A stretch of DNA of 13,716 nucleotides from the NCBI GenBank assembly GCA_934274515.1, contig CAKQTC010000021.1:1-13716 (forward strand), in the 5' to 3' direction. This DNA is from an uncultured Clostridia bacterium. GTDB taxonomy: Bacteria; Bacillota; Clostridia; Christensenellales; DTU072. Every line of letters starts with the position of its first letter. Position 1 is the stretch's first letter. Below are positions 7,060 to 13,640 of this stretch, piece after piece. A program made the position numbers and the translations under genes. The notes under the pieces are model-generated. The model worked only from the letters and a program-made list of their open reading frames with translations, searched no databases and had not been told where the DNA came from.

Positions 7060-8004
7060 ATGCAGAAATACATCGCAAAGCGTATCCTATTTTTAATTCC
7101 AACCATTATCGGCGTGACTTTGATTATCTATCTGATTATGAACATAACGCCGGGAGATCCGGGACGTGCTATTCTCGGATCTGGTGTCTCTCAGGCGGAT
7201 GTGGATGCATATAACCATGCGATCGGATATGACTTGCCGTTTTTTCAGAAATTTGTGAACTATCTCAGCAATATGTTTCTCCACCAGGATTTTGGCATTT
7301 CTTATGTTACCAAGCAAAATGTATTCGATGAGATATGGCCGCGGTATATTATGACATTAAAGCTGGCGTTCATTGGAATGATTCTCTCAACAGCCATCGG
7401 AATTCCTCTGGGAATCTATGCTGCTGTGAAGCAATATTCACCCATGGATACGATTTCCTCAGTTATCTCCTTCCTGTTGGCTGCTGTACCGACCTTTGTT
7501 CTCGGCCTTGTACTACTGTTCTTCTTTGCACTCAAGCTCAAGTGGCTGCCGTCTTACGGCATTCCGAACTGGACAGGCTATATCATGCCAGCACTAGCAA
7601 TCTCACTTCCCATTGCCGCACAGAATTTCCGCTTTACCAAGTCGTCTATGTTAGATGCGATTCGTCAGGACTATGTCCGAACTGCACGCGCTAAGGGTGC
7701 CAGCGAACGTACTGTAATTTGGAAGCATGTGTTGAAGAATGCGCTTCTTCCTGTTATCACACAAGTTGGCATGAGCCTCGGCCTTCTGCTGTGTGGCGCT
7801 GTGGTTGCAGAGGAGTTGTTTTCTGTGCAAGGTATCGGCAGCCTGATTGTCGAGCGTATTACTTATAAGGATGAGCCGGTCATCATTGCCGGAACGATTC
7901 TGATCTCGATCTGCTTTACCGTTGTTATGCTGGTCGTGGATTTGATTTATGCGATGATCGACCCTCGCATTCGCGCCAAATACACAAAATCTGGGAGGAA
8001 GTGA
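7060..8004 (+). CDS. ABC transporter permease, DppB/OppB type
   Basis: First inner-membrane subunit of the importer, 314 residues. The N-terminus MQKYIAKRILFLIPTIIGVT with the first membrane helix and then NITPGDP is typical of the DppB family. Further helices lie at about 100-122, 132-158, 172-188, 230-252 and 274-300. The cytoplasmic EAA loop, which docks the ATPases, is at about 204-230 (RTARAKGASERTVIWKHVLKNALLP). The C-terminal DPRIR also fits the family. ATG 7060 has an AAGGGGG ribosome binding site about 5 nt upstream; the longer frame from 6997 would read through the hairpin and has no membrane-protein character. Together with the next gene it forms the heterodimeric channel. Confidence 0.95.
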   Translation: MQKYIAKRILFLIPTIIGVTLIIYLIMNITPGDPGRAILGSGVSQADVDAYNHAIGYDLPFFQKFVNYLSNMFLHQDFGISYVTKQNVFDEIWPRYIMTLKLAFIGMILSTAIGIPLGIYAAVKQYSPMDTISSVISFLLAAVPTFVLGLVLLFFFALKLKWLPSYGIPNWTGYIMPALAISLPIAAQNFRFTKSSMLDAIRQDYVRTARAKGASERTVIWKHVLKNALLPVITQVGMSLGLLLCGAVVAEELFSVQGIGSLIVERITYKDEPVIIAGTILISICFTVVMLVVDLIYAMIDPRIRAKYTKSGRK

Positions 8005-8008
8005 GCAA

Positions 8009-8890
8009 ATGGCGGCCAAAAAAAGCTTGAATGAAGACTACAAAAGTGACGGGAAATGGAAAGAGATATGGCGCAGATTCAAAAAGAATAAGGGAGCCGT
8101 GATTGGACTGGTGCTGCTGGTCGTGCTGACGGTGATCTTGGTGGGCGCGCCACTGTTTATCTCCTATGATAAGGCAATTACACAGAATATGGATTTAATG
8201 CTTGCAAAGCCCTCCGTAGGGAATCTTTTCGGCAACGACGGATACGGACGCGACATTTTTGCGCGTATTATCTACGGTGGACGTGTTTCCATTGCTATTG
8301 CGATTCTTGCGACGATTTCTTCATGCCTGTTTGGCAGCCTTCTCGGTGCAGTCGCTGGCTATTTTGGTGGCAAGGTAGACAGCATTATCATGCGGTCGCT
8401 GGATATTTTTATGTCGGTTCCTGACATTCTTTTTACCATGGCGGTCGTATATGCGTTGGGTGCCAGCTTTACCAATTTGATCATTGCGCTGACTTTGGCG
8501 TATTTTACCAACTATGTCCGGCTGGTTCGCTCTGAGGTACTTACGCTTTCTGAACAGGACTATGTCGAGGCGGCAAAGGCTGGCGGTTCGAGCGGATTTC
8601 GCATCATTCTCTCACATATTATCCCCAATGCAATTGGCGTTATTATTGTCAACACCACGTTGAACATCGCAAAAATTATTATCTATGAATCGACGCTGAG
8701 TTTCTTGGGCCTCGGTATGCCGGCCCCCCAGCCGGAGTGGGGGCAGATGCTTTCGGAGGCTCGCGAATTTATGAGAAAAGCGCCTCATTTGATGGCATTT
8801 CCCGCACTATCTATCATTGTTACGGCCTGCTCAGTGAATCTTATCGGCGATGGTCTGCGCGATGCGTTGGACCCGCATTTGAAGTCATAA
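8009..8890 (+). CDS. ABC transporter permease, DppC/OppC type
   Basis: Second permease subunit, 293 residues. It starts with a basic cytoplasmic tail, then a membrane helix at about 29-51. The family segment LFGNDGYGRDIFARIIYGGR (73-92) is DppC-specific. The EAA loop is at about 184-210 (QDYVEAAKAGGSSGFRIILSHIIPN), followed by the usual STLSFLGLG and DGLRDALDP near the end. GGGAGG (7993-7998) lies 10 nt before ATG 8009, and only 4 nt separate it from the stop of the DppB-type gene, so translation is probably coupled. Nothing appears missing or broken. Confidence 0.95.
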   Translation: MAAKKSLNEDYKSDGKWKEIWRRFKKNKGAVIGLVLLVVLTVILVGAPLFISYDKAITQNMDLMLAKPSVGNLFGNDGYGRDIFARIIYGGRVSIAIAILATISSCLFGSLLGAVAGYFGGKVDSIIMRSLDIFMSVPDILFTMAVVYALGASFTNLIIALTLAYFTNYVRLVRSEVLTLSEQDYVEAAKAGGSSGFRIILSHIIPNAIGVIIVNTTLNIAKIIIYESTLSFLGLGMPAPQPEWGQMLSEAREFMRKAPHLMAFPALSIIVTACSVNLIGDGLRDALDPHLKS

Positions 8891-8915
8891 GGTACGCCAC
8901 GGGAGAGGAGCTATA

Positions 8916-9932
8916 ATGGAAAATGAAAAAAGCCCGATTCTGGAGATTAAGGATCTTCGGGTTACTTATGAAACTGACATAGAGGTTGTGGAGGCTGTCA
9001 ACGGTATCAGCTTTCAAATCGAAAAGGGAAAAACACTCGGCCTCGTCGGCGAGACCGGCGCTGGCAAGACGACAACAGCGCTGAGTATTCTTCGCCTTTT
9101 GCCGGAAACGACAGGTCGTATTAAAGGCGGAGAGATCCGCTTTGAAGGCGAAGACTTGCTCCATGTTGACGAGGAGCAAATGCGGGGCGTGAGAGGAAAC
9201 CGCATCTCTATGGTATTTCAAGACCCGATGTCTTCGCTGAATCCGGTCTACACAGTCGGCGATCAAATTGGAGAGGCAATTCGACTTCACAGGCCTGAAC
9301 TATCTAATGATGCCGTAGAGCAGCGAATCGACGAGATCCTCCAGTTGGTCGGCATTATGCCATCGCGAAAGCACGAGTATCCACATCAGTTTTCAGGCGG
9401 TATGAAGCAGCGCGTTGTTATCGCTATGGCGTTGTGCTGCGAGCCAGAGCTGCTCATTGCGGATGAACCGACAACTGCATTGGATGTCACGATACAGGCT
9501 CAGGTTCTGGCCATGATCGCGGAACTTCGGAGTCGGCTCGGAACCTCAATGCTGATGATTACACATGATTTGGGCATTGTTGCGCGAACCTGTGATGATG
9601 TGTGCGTGATGTATGCAGGAAAAATCGTAGAGGCTGGTACCGTAGAGGATATTTTTCTCGCGCCGTCGCACCACCCCTATACAGAGGGTCTCTTTGGTTC
9701 CATTCCAAATCTGACGACAAAGGCACGCCGGCTTAAACCTATTTTAGGTCTTATGCCGGATCCTACAAATTTACCAAAGGGATGCGAATTCGCACCGCGC
9801 TGTGAAAAGTGCATGGAGATTTGTCGAACGGAAAAGCCAAAAATATGCGGCGAGGGGAGTCATAAGCTCTACTGCCATCTATTTGATCCGGATAGGCAAA
9901 AAACAGGTGTAGGAGGGAATACGAATGGATGA
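8916..9932 (+). CDS. ABC transporter ATPase, DppD/OppD type
   Basis: One of two nucleotide-binding subunits, 338 residues, cytoplasmic and docked to the permeases. Walker A GETGAGKTT (45-53), Q-loop Gln102 in FQDPMSSLNP, signature SGGMKQ (160-165), Walker B LLIADEPT (179-186) and H-loop His217 are all intact. The C-terminal oligopeptide-transporter extension carries Cys 290, 296, 299, 303, 311 and 320. Cysteines in this tail coordinate an iron-sulfur cluster in some studied Dpp ATPases; that role here is inference. GAGGAG (8905-8910) precedes ATG 8916 by 5 nt. The last 8 nt overlap the next gene. Confidence 0.95.
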   Translation: MENEKSPILEIKDLRVTYETDIEVVEAVNGISFQIEKGKTLGLVGETGAGKTTTALSILRLLPETTGRIKGGEIRFEGEDLLHVDEEQMRGVRGNRISMVFQDPMSSLNPVYTVGDQIGEAIRLHRPELSNDAVEQRIDEILQLVGIMPSRKHEYPHQFSGGMKQRVVIAMALCCEPELLIADEPTTALDVTIQAQVLAMIAELRSRLGTSMLMITHDLGIVARTCDDVCVMYAGKIVEAGTVEDIFLAPSHHPYTEGLFGSIPNLTTKARRLKPILGLMPDPTNLPKGCEFAPRCEKCMEICRTEKPKICGEGSHKLYCHLFDPDRQKTGVGGNTNG

Positions 9933-10896
9933 TAAGGGCAACGCCCCTCTGTTAGAAACAATAGACCTGAAAAAGTATTTTAAGGTGGGAGGTGGCACAC
10001 TGCATGCTGTTGATTCAATCAACATTAAGCTCTATCAGGGTGAAACGCTTGGTGTTGTTGGCGAGTCAGGCTGCGGAAAGTCCACATTGGGCCGTACAAT
10101 CCTCAAGCTTATTGAGCCGACCGCCGGTCATATTATCTACGACGGAAAAGACATTACCAGCCTCAATATCCGTAAGATGCGGCCGTTGCGCCGCGAAATG
10201 CAGATCATCTTTCAAGATCCTTACTCAAGCATTGATCCACGAAAATCCGTGATTGAAACGATCTCGGAATATATGTTCATCCATAAGTCTTATCCGACGC
10301 GGCGCGAAATTATGAACCGGGCGGTTGAGCTGATGGATATGGTTGGGCTTGCCAGACGTTACGCTGATGCTTACCCTCACGAACTTGACGGAGGGCGCCG
10401 TCAACGTATCGGCATTGCGCGTGCGCTGTCGCTGCAGCCACGCTTCATCGTTTGTGATGAGCCTGTTTCTGCACTTGATATGTCAATTCAGGCCCAAATA
10501 CTAAACCTTTTGATGGACCTTCAGGATGAACTAAATCTGTCCTATATGTTCGTCACGCACGATTTATCCGTTGTCAAGCATATCTCAGACCAAATTATGG
10601 TCATGTATCTAGGAACCTGCATTGAGTTTGCAAGCTCTGACGAATTGTTTCAAAAGCCGCTCCACCCTTATACAAAGGCCCTCTTGGCCGCTATCCCGGA
10701 GCCTGATTTGGAGAGTCGCAAAAAGGGTTTCCAGCTCATTCGGGGTGAGGTATCCAGCCCGATCGACCCAAAACCAGGCTGCCGATTTGCTGGCCGCTGC
10801 GAGCACTGCATGGCGCAGTGCCTTGAAAAGACACCGGAATATGTGGAGACGGAACCGGGTCACTTTGTGGCTTGCCACTTGGTGAACGGGCGATAA
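9925..10896 (+). CDS. ABC transporter ATPase, DppF/OppF type
   Basis: The partner ATPase, 323 residues. Walker A GESGCGKST (46-54), Q-loop Gln97, Walker B FIVCDEP (174-180) and His212 are present. The signature reads LDGGRRQR (154-161) instead of LSGGQRQR, a variant that also occurs in DppF-type ATPases and need not mean loss of activity. The C-terminal Cys set is 286, 292, 295, 299 and 317. ATG 9925 lies inside the end of the DppD-type gene, 7 nt after AGGAGGG (9911-9917), so the two are translationally coupled. The next gene, GME paralogue 2, begins 28 nt after the stop and remains in the same operon. Confidence 0.95.
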   Translation: MDDKGNAPLLETIDLKKYFKVGGGTLHAVDSINIKLYQGETLGVVGESGCGKSTLGRTILKLIEPTAGHIIYDGKDITSLNIRKMRPLRREMQIIFQDPYSSIDPRKSVIETISEYMFIHKSYPTRREIMNRAVELMDMVGLARRYADAYPHELDGGRRQRIGIARALSLQPRFIVCDEPVSALDMSIQAQILNLLMDLQDELNLSYMFVTHDLSVVKHISDQIMVMYLGTCIEFASSDELFQKPLHPYTKALLAAIPEPDLESRKKGFQLIRGEVSSPIDPKPGCRFAGRCEHCMAQCLEKTPEYVETEPGHFVACHLVNGR

Positions 10897-10924
10897 CAAT
10901 ACAACTCATAGGAGAATACATAAC

Positions 10925-11872
10925 ATGATGGACACCTTGAAAATGGACATTGACGCGTTGCTCGGTGAGCGATGGTTCCCAAAGGAAACATCCTTTGAGG
11001 AGGATATTACAGAGTATTGGGGTGAATGGGGCGTTTGCTCTGAGGTTGAAACGCTGCGTGCAGTTTTGATGCGTCGCCCCGGGAAGGAAGTTGAAAGCTT
11101 TGATCCAAAAGCAGTTCGTTTTTCAGACGAGCCGATCGACGTTGAGCTTATGCGCCGACAACACGATAATGTGGCTAAGGTCTATACGGACTTTGGCGCA
11201 AAGGTTTACTATGTAGAGCATCAGCTTGAAGACAGGCCAAATGCTGTTTTCTGCCGTGATTTGATGTTTATGACGCCGGAGGGGGCAATCATTACCCGCC
11301 CCGGCATGGCAGCTCGTCGCGGCGAGGAACGCTATGTTGCCGAAGCTCTTGCTAAAATCGGAGTTCCAATCCTCAAAACAATTGCCGGTGATGGTATGTT
11401 TGAGGGAGCAAATGCTATGTGGGTCGATCGACATACCTGTGTTGTTTCAACGGGGTCACGCTGCAATCGCAGCGGCTATGAGCAGGTTAAAACTGAGCTT
11501 GAGCGTATGGGCGTTACTGTTTATCATATGCAGCAGCCGTATAGCAACATCCACATTGATGGTATTATGAACGCAATTAGTCATGACAAGGTCCTTGTTC
11601 ATGCAGCGCAGGTGCCTTATGACATCATTGATATGCTCAAGAAAAAGGGCTACGAGATTCTTGAGATTCCCTCCCGCACGGAGCAATTCAGAACATTGGC
11701 ATGCAACTTTGTTGCGTTGGAGCCTAATCACATTCTTATGGCACAAGGGAATCCCCGTACACAGGAAATGTTGGACAAGCATGGCGTAAATATTGATACC
11801 GTGGATATCTCAGAAATTCTCAAGGGTCGTGGTTCTCTACACTGCATCACTGCGTTTTTAAAGAGAGGATAG
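10925..11872 (+). CDS. guanidine-modifying enzyme paralogue 2 (arginine deiminase / DDAH / amidinotransferase superfamily)
   Basis: This 315-residue paralogue of the first operon gene is about 60% identical by hand alignment. It has the same core: Asp112 in FCRD, Glu160 in FEGA, His210 and Asp212 in HID, and nucleophile Cys307 in HCIT. The EG(G/A)D motif reads EGAN, so the Asp is Asn163 rather than Met as in paralogue 1. Differences cluster in places that could line the substrate pocket (for example VRTN versus SRCN, and YGHAHID versus YSNIHID), suggesting related but distinct substrates or steps. The start ATG 10925 has AGGAG (10910-10914) 10 nt upstream; a second ATG follows directly at 10928. 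It is the last gene of the operon and is followed by three hairpins. No product can be assigned beyond the superfamily. Confidence 0.88.
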   Translation: MMDTLKMDIDALLGERWFPKETSFEEDITEYWGEWGVCSEVETLRAVLMRRPGKEVESFDPKAVRFSDEPIDVELMRRQHDNVAKVYTDFGAKVYYVEHQLEDRPNAVFCRDLMFMTPEGAIITRPGMAARRGEERYVAEALAKIGVPILKTIAGDGMFEGANAMWVDRHTCVVSTGSRCNRSGYEQVKTELERMGVTVYHMQQPYSNIHIDGIMNAISHDKVLVHAAQVPYDIIDMLKKKGYEILEIPSRTEQFRTLACNFVALEPNHILMAQGNPRTQEMLDKHGVNIDTVDISEILKGRGSLHCITAFLKRG

Positions 11873-11899
11873 GGTAAGCAATAATTAGCTTGCTCACCC
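11872..11899 (+). repeat. hairpin directly after the operon's last stop codon
   Basis: GGGTAAGCAA (11872-11881) pairs with TTGCTCACCC (11890-11899), with one A-C mismatch and an 8-nt loop. It begins on the last base of the stop codon and has no U tract after it. It may protect the 3' end of the transcript rather than terminate it. Confidence 0.5.
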
Positions 11900-11955
11900 G
11901 TGCGCTGTAGGGAGGGATTGGAGCTGCAATACCACACACAAGCACTTGGGTCGTA

Positions 11956-11973
11956 ACCGTCAAGGCTGACGGT
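11956..11973 (+). repeat. 7-bp hairpin in operon 3' region
   Basis: ACCGTCA (11956-11962) pairs with TGACGGT (11967-11973) around AGGC. The segment GGCTGACGGTGGCTGA (11964-11979) matches 14 of 16 bases of GGCTGACGATAGCTGA at 7022-7037 in the intercistronic hairpin. Confidence 0.5.
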
Positions 11974-11994
11974 GGCTGAATTACGCATGGGACA

Positions 11995-12030
11995 ATAGTG
12001 TCGGGAAGCTTCGCAGCTTCCCGACACTAT
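11995..12030. terminator. 16-bp perfect inverted repeat at the operon end, atypical terminator
   Basis: ATAGTGTCGGGAAGCT (11995-12010) and its exact complement (12015-12030) flank a TCGC loop. The very stable stem is well placed to end the operon transcript, but the following bases are AATGTTC, without a U tract. It could be a poor terminator, a 3' stability structure, or a palindrome brought in with the adjacent IS256 remnant. Confidence 0.55.
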
Positions 12031-12059
12031 AATGTTCAGGGGCGCGCAATAAACGACGA

Positions 12060-12478
12060 TCAATGAACTGAAACACAGGTCGCCTTTTTGCTCTCATAGG
12101 TGTGAATCGTCTTGAGCACTTTTGCTACAATTTTGACCTTGGATTTAGGCACAACAGAGAAAACATTGCGGTAGAAATGCACCGTGCAGCGCTGGTATTT
12201 GTCGTCCGGGAACACCTCGCCCACGGCCTCCTTCATGCCCTCAGCGGCGCCTAAAACCTCACGAAAACAATCCTATTTCACGGCGATTGCCACCAGAATC
12301 GCCACATTTTCGTGCTCTCCGCCCCAGTTGCGGCGCGGGTAGATGCTCTCCATGTAGACGTATGGATAGCGCCCGCCCTGCAATGGGCGGTTGCGCCAGT
12401 CCTCGATGTGAACACAATCTTTCTTACTGAGGTAAAGAACATTGCCATCAATATCGGCATGGGAAAAATCCGAACCTG
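12060..12478 (-). pseudogene. IS256-family (mutator) transposase fragment
   Basis: On the minus strand one frame reads HIEDWRNRPLQGGRYPYVYM, then NWGGEHENVAILVAIAV, then a premature TAG (complement of 12273-12275), then REVLGAAEGMKE, then VGEVFPDDKYQRCTVHFYRN and VFSVVPKSKVK, to a stop at 12060-12062. These are characteristic blocks of IS256-family transposases around the DDE catalytic core. Compared with full-length relatives, about 34 residues are missing between GMKE and VGEVFP (junction near 12226-12232), which removes the segment carrying GDKCLG. Both the N- and C-terminal parts are absent. Clearly inactive; it marks past transposon activity at the edge of the operon. Confidence 0.85.
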
Positions 12479-12616
12479 CCGTTTACACTGATTGACGAGG
12501 GTAATACAGCTTCTGCCAATACTGCTGCCCTCTATACAGATTCACTTACCGGCGGTTCAAACTGGTATAAGGACATTTCTAGCATGAAGGTTCTGGACAT
12601 AGGTAACAAACGAAAA
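12473..12616 (+). pseudogene. coding-like scrap, unrecognised
   Basis: Reading from 12473, one frame gives a protein-like stretch containing FTLIDEGNTASANTAALYTD and then SLTGGSNWYKDISSMKVLDI before becoming low-quality sequence after about 12616. The composition and codon choice look like real protein, yet there is no start codon or ribosome binding site, and the left end abuts the IS256 remnant. I cannot name the family. It is probably the broken tail of a gene interrupted by the IS element. The rest of 12617-12950 shows no gene or clear signal. Confidence 0.4.
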
Positions 12617-12960
12617 GGTTATTACCTCAATGGTTTGAAAGGCCGCAATAGGCAAAACCTTAGAGCTAAAATCTGTCAAATAGTTATCTGCTTTTTATCG
12701 AAGTGCTCGAGCATTGCTTGGGCGTTTCAGTCTGTTAAAAAACAGCATTGGCTGAACTTCGCAGGTAGCGGTGTTGGTTTACTTTATAGGCCTTATTATA
12801 TAGGTGAAAACTCAAGGGTTCCGTCAATACACCATTTATACGGCAGCAATACGACTTTGCCGAAATCATGAACCGATGATACGCACGGAATATGTACACA
12901 ATACGCATTATGAAAATCTGCCGCAGCCTGATGAGACACCACATTTTGAAAATTTATCGC

Positions 12961-12989
12961 TTGACATATACCGTATCTTGTGGTATACA
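12961..12989 (+). promoter_or_regulatory. consensus sigma-A promoter for small RNA 1
   Basis: A perfect TTGACA (12961-12966), a 17-bp spacer and TATACA (12984-12989) make one of the strongest promoters in the window. The predicted start is near 12996. No ribosome binding site plus open frame of any quality follows, so it probably drives an untranslated RNA. Confidence 0.8.
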
Positions 12990-12995
12990 AAAATT

Positions 12996-13239
12996 GTAAT
13001 TGAATCTATGCACGCTTTCCTCCTCGGAGGCGTAGGCCGTCCGGCCTATGTGCGGAGAGATCCGCCTGTGCACGTAGGTAGTTAGGTTTGTACGTTATGT
13101 AACACTTATAGGGGATTGCTATGCCCTTTTGAGAAACAGATTTGCTCTGTGTTTGTATGGATTTTGCCGAGAGGATTTGCAGCTGCTCGGCATATTGGGA
13201 AGAGACGAAAGGCGGCTTTATGCCAGTTCGTCTCTTTTT
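12996..13239 (+). ncRNA. structured small RNA candidate 1 (about 240 nt)
   Basis: Between the consensus promoter and the terminator lies a highly structured stretch. An outer helix (13006-13013 with 13068-13077, 2-nt bulge) encloses three hairpins: 13019-13022/13027-13030, TAGGCCG/CGGCCTA at 13033-13048, and GCGGA-GAGA-TCCGC at 13052-13065. That makes a four-way junction. Further 3' are ACAGA/TCTGT (13136-13150) and TGCCGAG/CTCGGCA (13165-13192). The terminator is AGAGACGAA/TTCGTCTCT (13201-13235) with T5. It is not recognisably tmRNA, RNase P RNA or SRP RNA. A known clostridial class such as the raiA RNA is possible by size but not shown. Confidence 0.6.
13201..13239 (+). terminator. intrinsic terminator of small RNA 1
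   Basis: AGAGACGAA (13201-13209) pairs over 9 bp with TTCGTCTCT (13227-13235), followed by a T5 run to 13239. The inner part GGC...GCC can extend the stem. Confidence 0.85.
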
Positions 13240-13269
13240 GTATTCTGTAGACTATGGAAAAACTCCAAC

Positions 13270-13298
13270 TATACAGCGCTCGATGGCTCTGCTACAAT
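13270..13298 (+). promoter_or_regulatory. candidate promoter for small RNA 2
   Basis: TATACA (13270-13275; 4 of 6 to TTGACA), a 17-bp spacer and TACAAT (13293-13298; 5 of 6 to TATAAT). It starts only about 30 bp after terminator 1, with transcription expected near 13305. Weaker than the promoter of RNA 1. Confidence 0.55.
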
Positions 13299-13366
13299 AG
13301 CCTTGTATTAGGAGTCTCGCGGTGCACTGGGCAGGAAATATCTGCTTGCCGCGACGCTTCCTTTGG

Positions 13367-13396
13367 GCGAAGTAAGTTAGGGCGGAGTAAGTTAGG
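13367..13396 (+). repeat. two tandem 15-bp repeats
   Basis: GCGAAGTAAGTTAGG (13367-13381) is followed immediately by GCGGAGTAAGTTAGG (13382-13396), with one mismatch. It lies inside small RNA candidate 2. Confidence 0.9.
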
Positions 13397-13535
13397 GAGG
13401 AACGGCGAAAACATAGGGTGTAGTGCGCCCTATCGTTCCGAAAAGAACGTAGAATATTTAGAAGAACACTCAAATTAACAGGCGAAGAATGAATAAAGTG
13501 ACAGGGCGTTTCTTCGCGCCCTGCCGAAGAAATGA

Positions 13536-13574
13536 AGAGACGAAGCAGACATCCGGTCTGCCGCGTCTCTTTTT
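13536..13574 (+). terminator. intrinsic terminator of small RNA 2
   Basis: AGAGACG (13536-13542) pairs with CGTCTCT (13564-13570), with an inner stem GCAGAC/GTCTGC (13545-13550 with 13556-13561) and a T5 run. The outer stem is the same sequence as in terminator 1. Confidence 0.85.
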
Positions 13575-13589
13575 GCGTTTTTGTATGGA

Positions 13590-13640
13590 GCCTCGCTCGT
13601 TGGAGCAGCCGCCGGTCCTGCCAGCCGGAGGCCACGAGGC
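13590..13640. repeat. GC-rich nested hairpin after small RNA 2
   Basis: GCCTCG (13590-13595) pairs with CGAGGC (13635-13640). Inside, GCCGCCGG (13608-13615) pairs with CCGGAGGC (13625-13632) with one G-A mismatch. No U tract on the plus strand. It may belong to another structured element reaching past the window. I see no gene in 13641-13716. Confidence 0.45.

Larger units (their letters stand above)
13305..13574 (+). ncRNA. structured small RNA candidate 2 (about 270 nt)
   Basis: A second promoter-to-terminator unit without a credible protein frame. Helices visible in order: TCGCGG/CCGCGA (13317-13322 with 13349-13354) enclosing GCAG/CTGC (13331-13345); a 15-bp tandem repeat (13367-13396); GGAACG/CGTTCC (13399-13404 with 13434-13439) stacked on ATAGGG/CCCTAT (13413-13418 with 13428-13433), with a one-sided GCGAAAAC bulge; CAGGGCG/CGCCCTG (13502-13523); and the terminator. 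An A-rich strand at about 13440-13500 seems unpaired. The asymmetric GA-rich bulge and stacked helices look like an evolved RNA. I do not recognise the class. Confidence 0.55.

Noticed and set aside
10384..10407. Changed ABC signature LDGGRRQ in the DppF-type ATPase as a sign of inactivity
   Set aside because: This variant is known among DppF-type ATPases, and all other nucleotide-binding motifs are intact.
13367..13396. Tandem repeat considered as a CRISPR remnant
   Set aside because: Units are adjacent with no spacers, and no cas gene or longer array is present in the window.
13252..13635. 127-codon minus-strand frame across the right-end structured region
   Set aside because: It runs antisense through a promoter, a tandem repeat and an intrinsic terminator, has Arg/Ser/Cys-rich composition typical of frames over structured RNA, and has no ribosome binding site.
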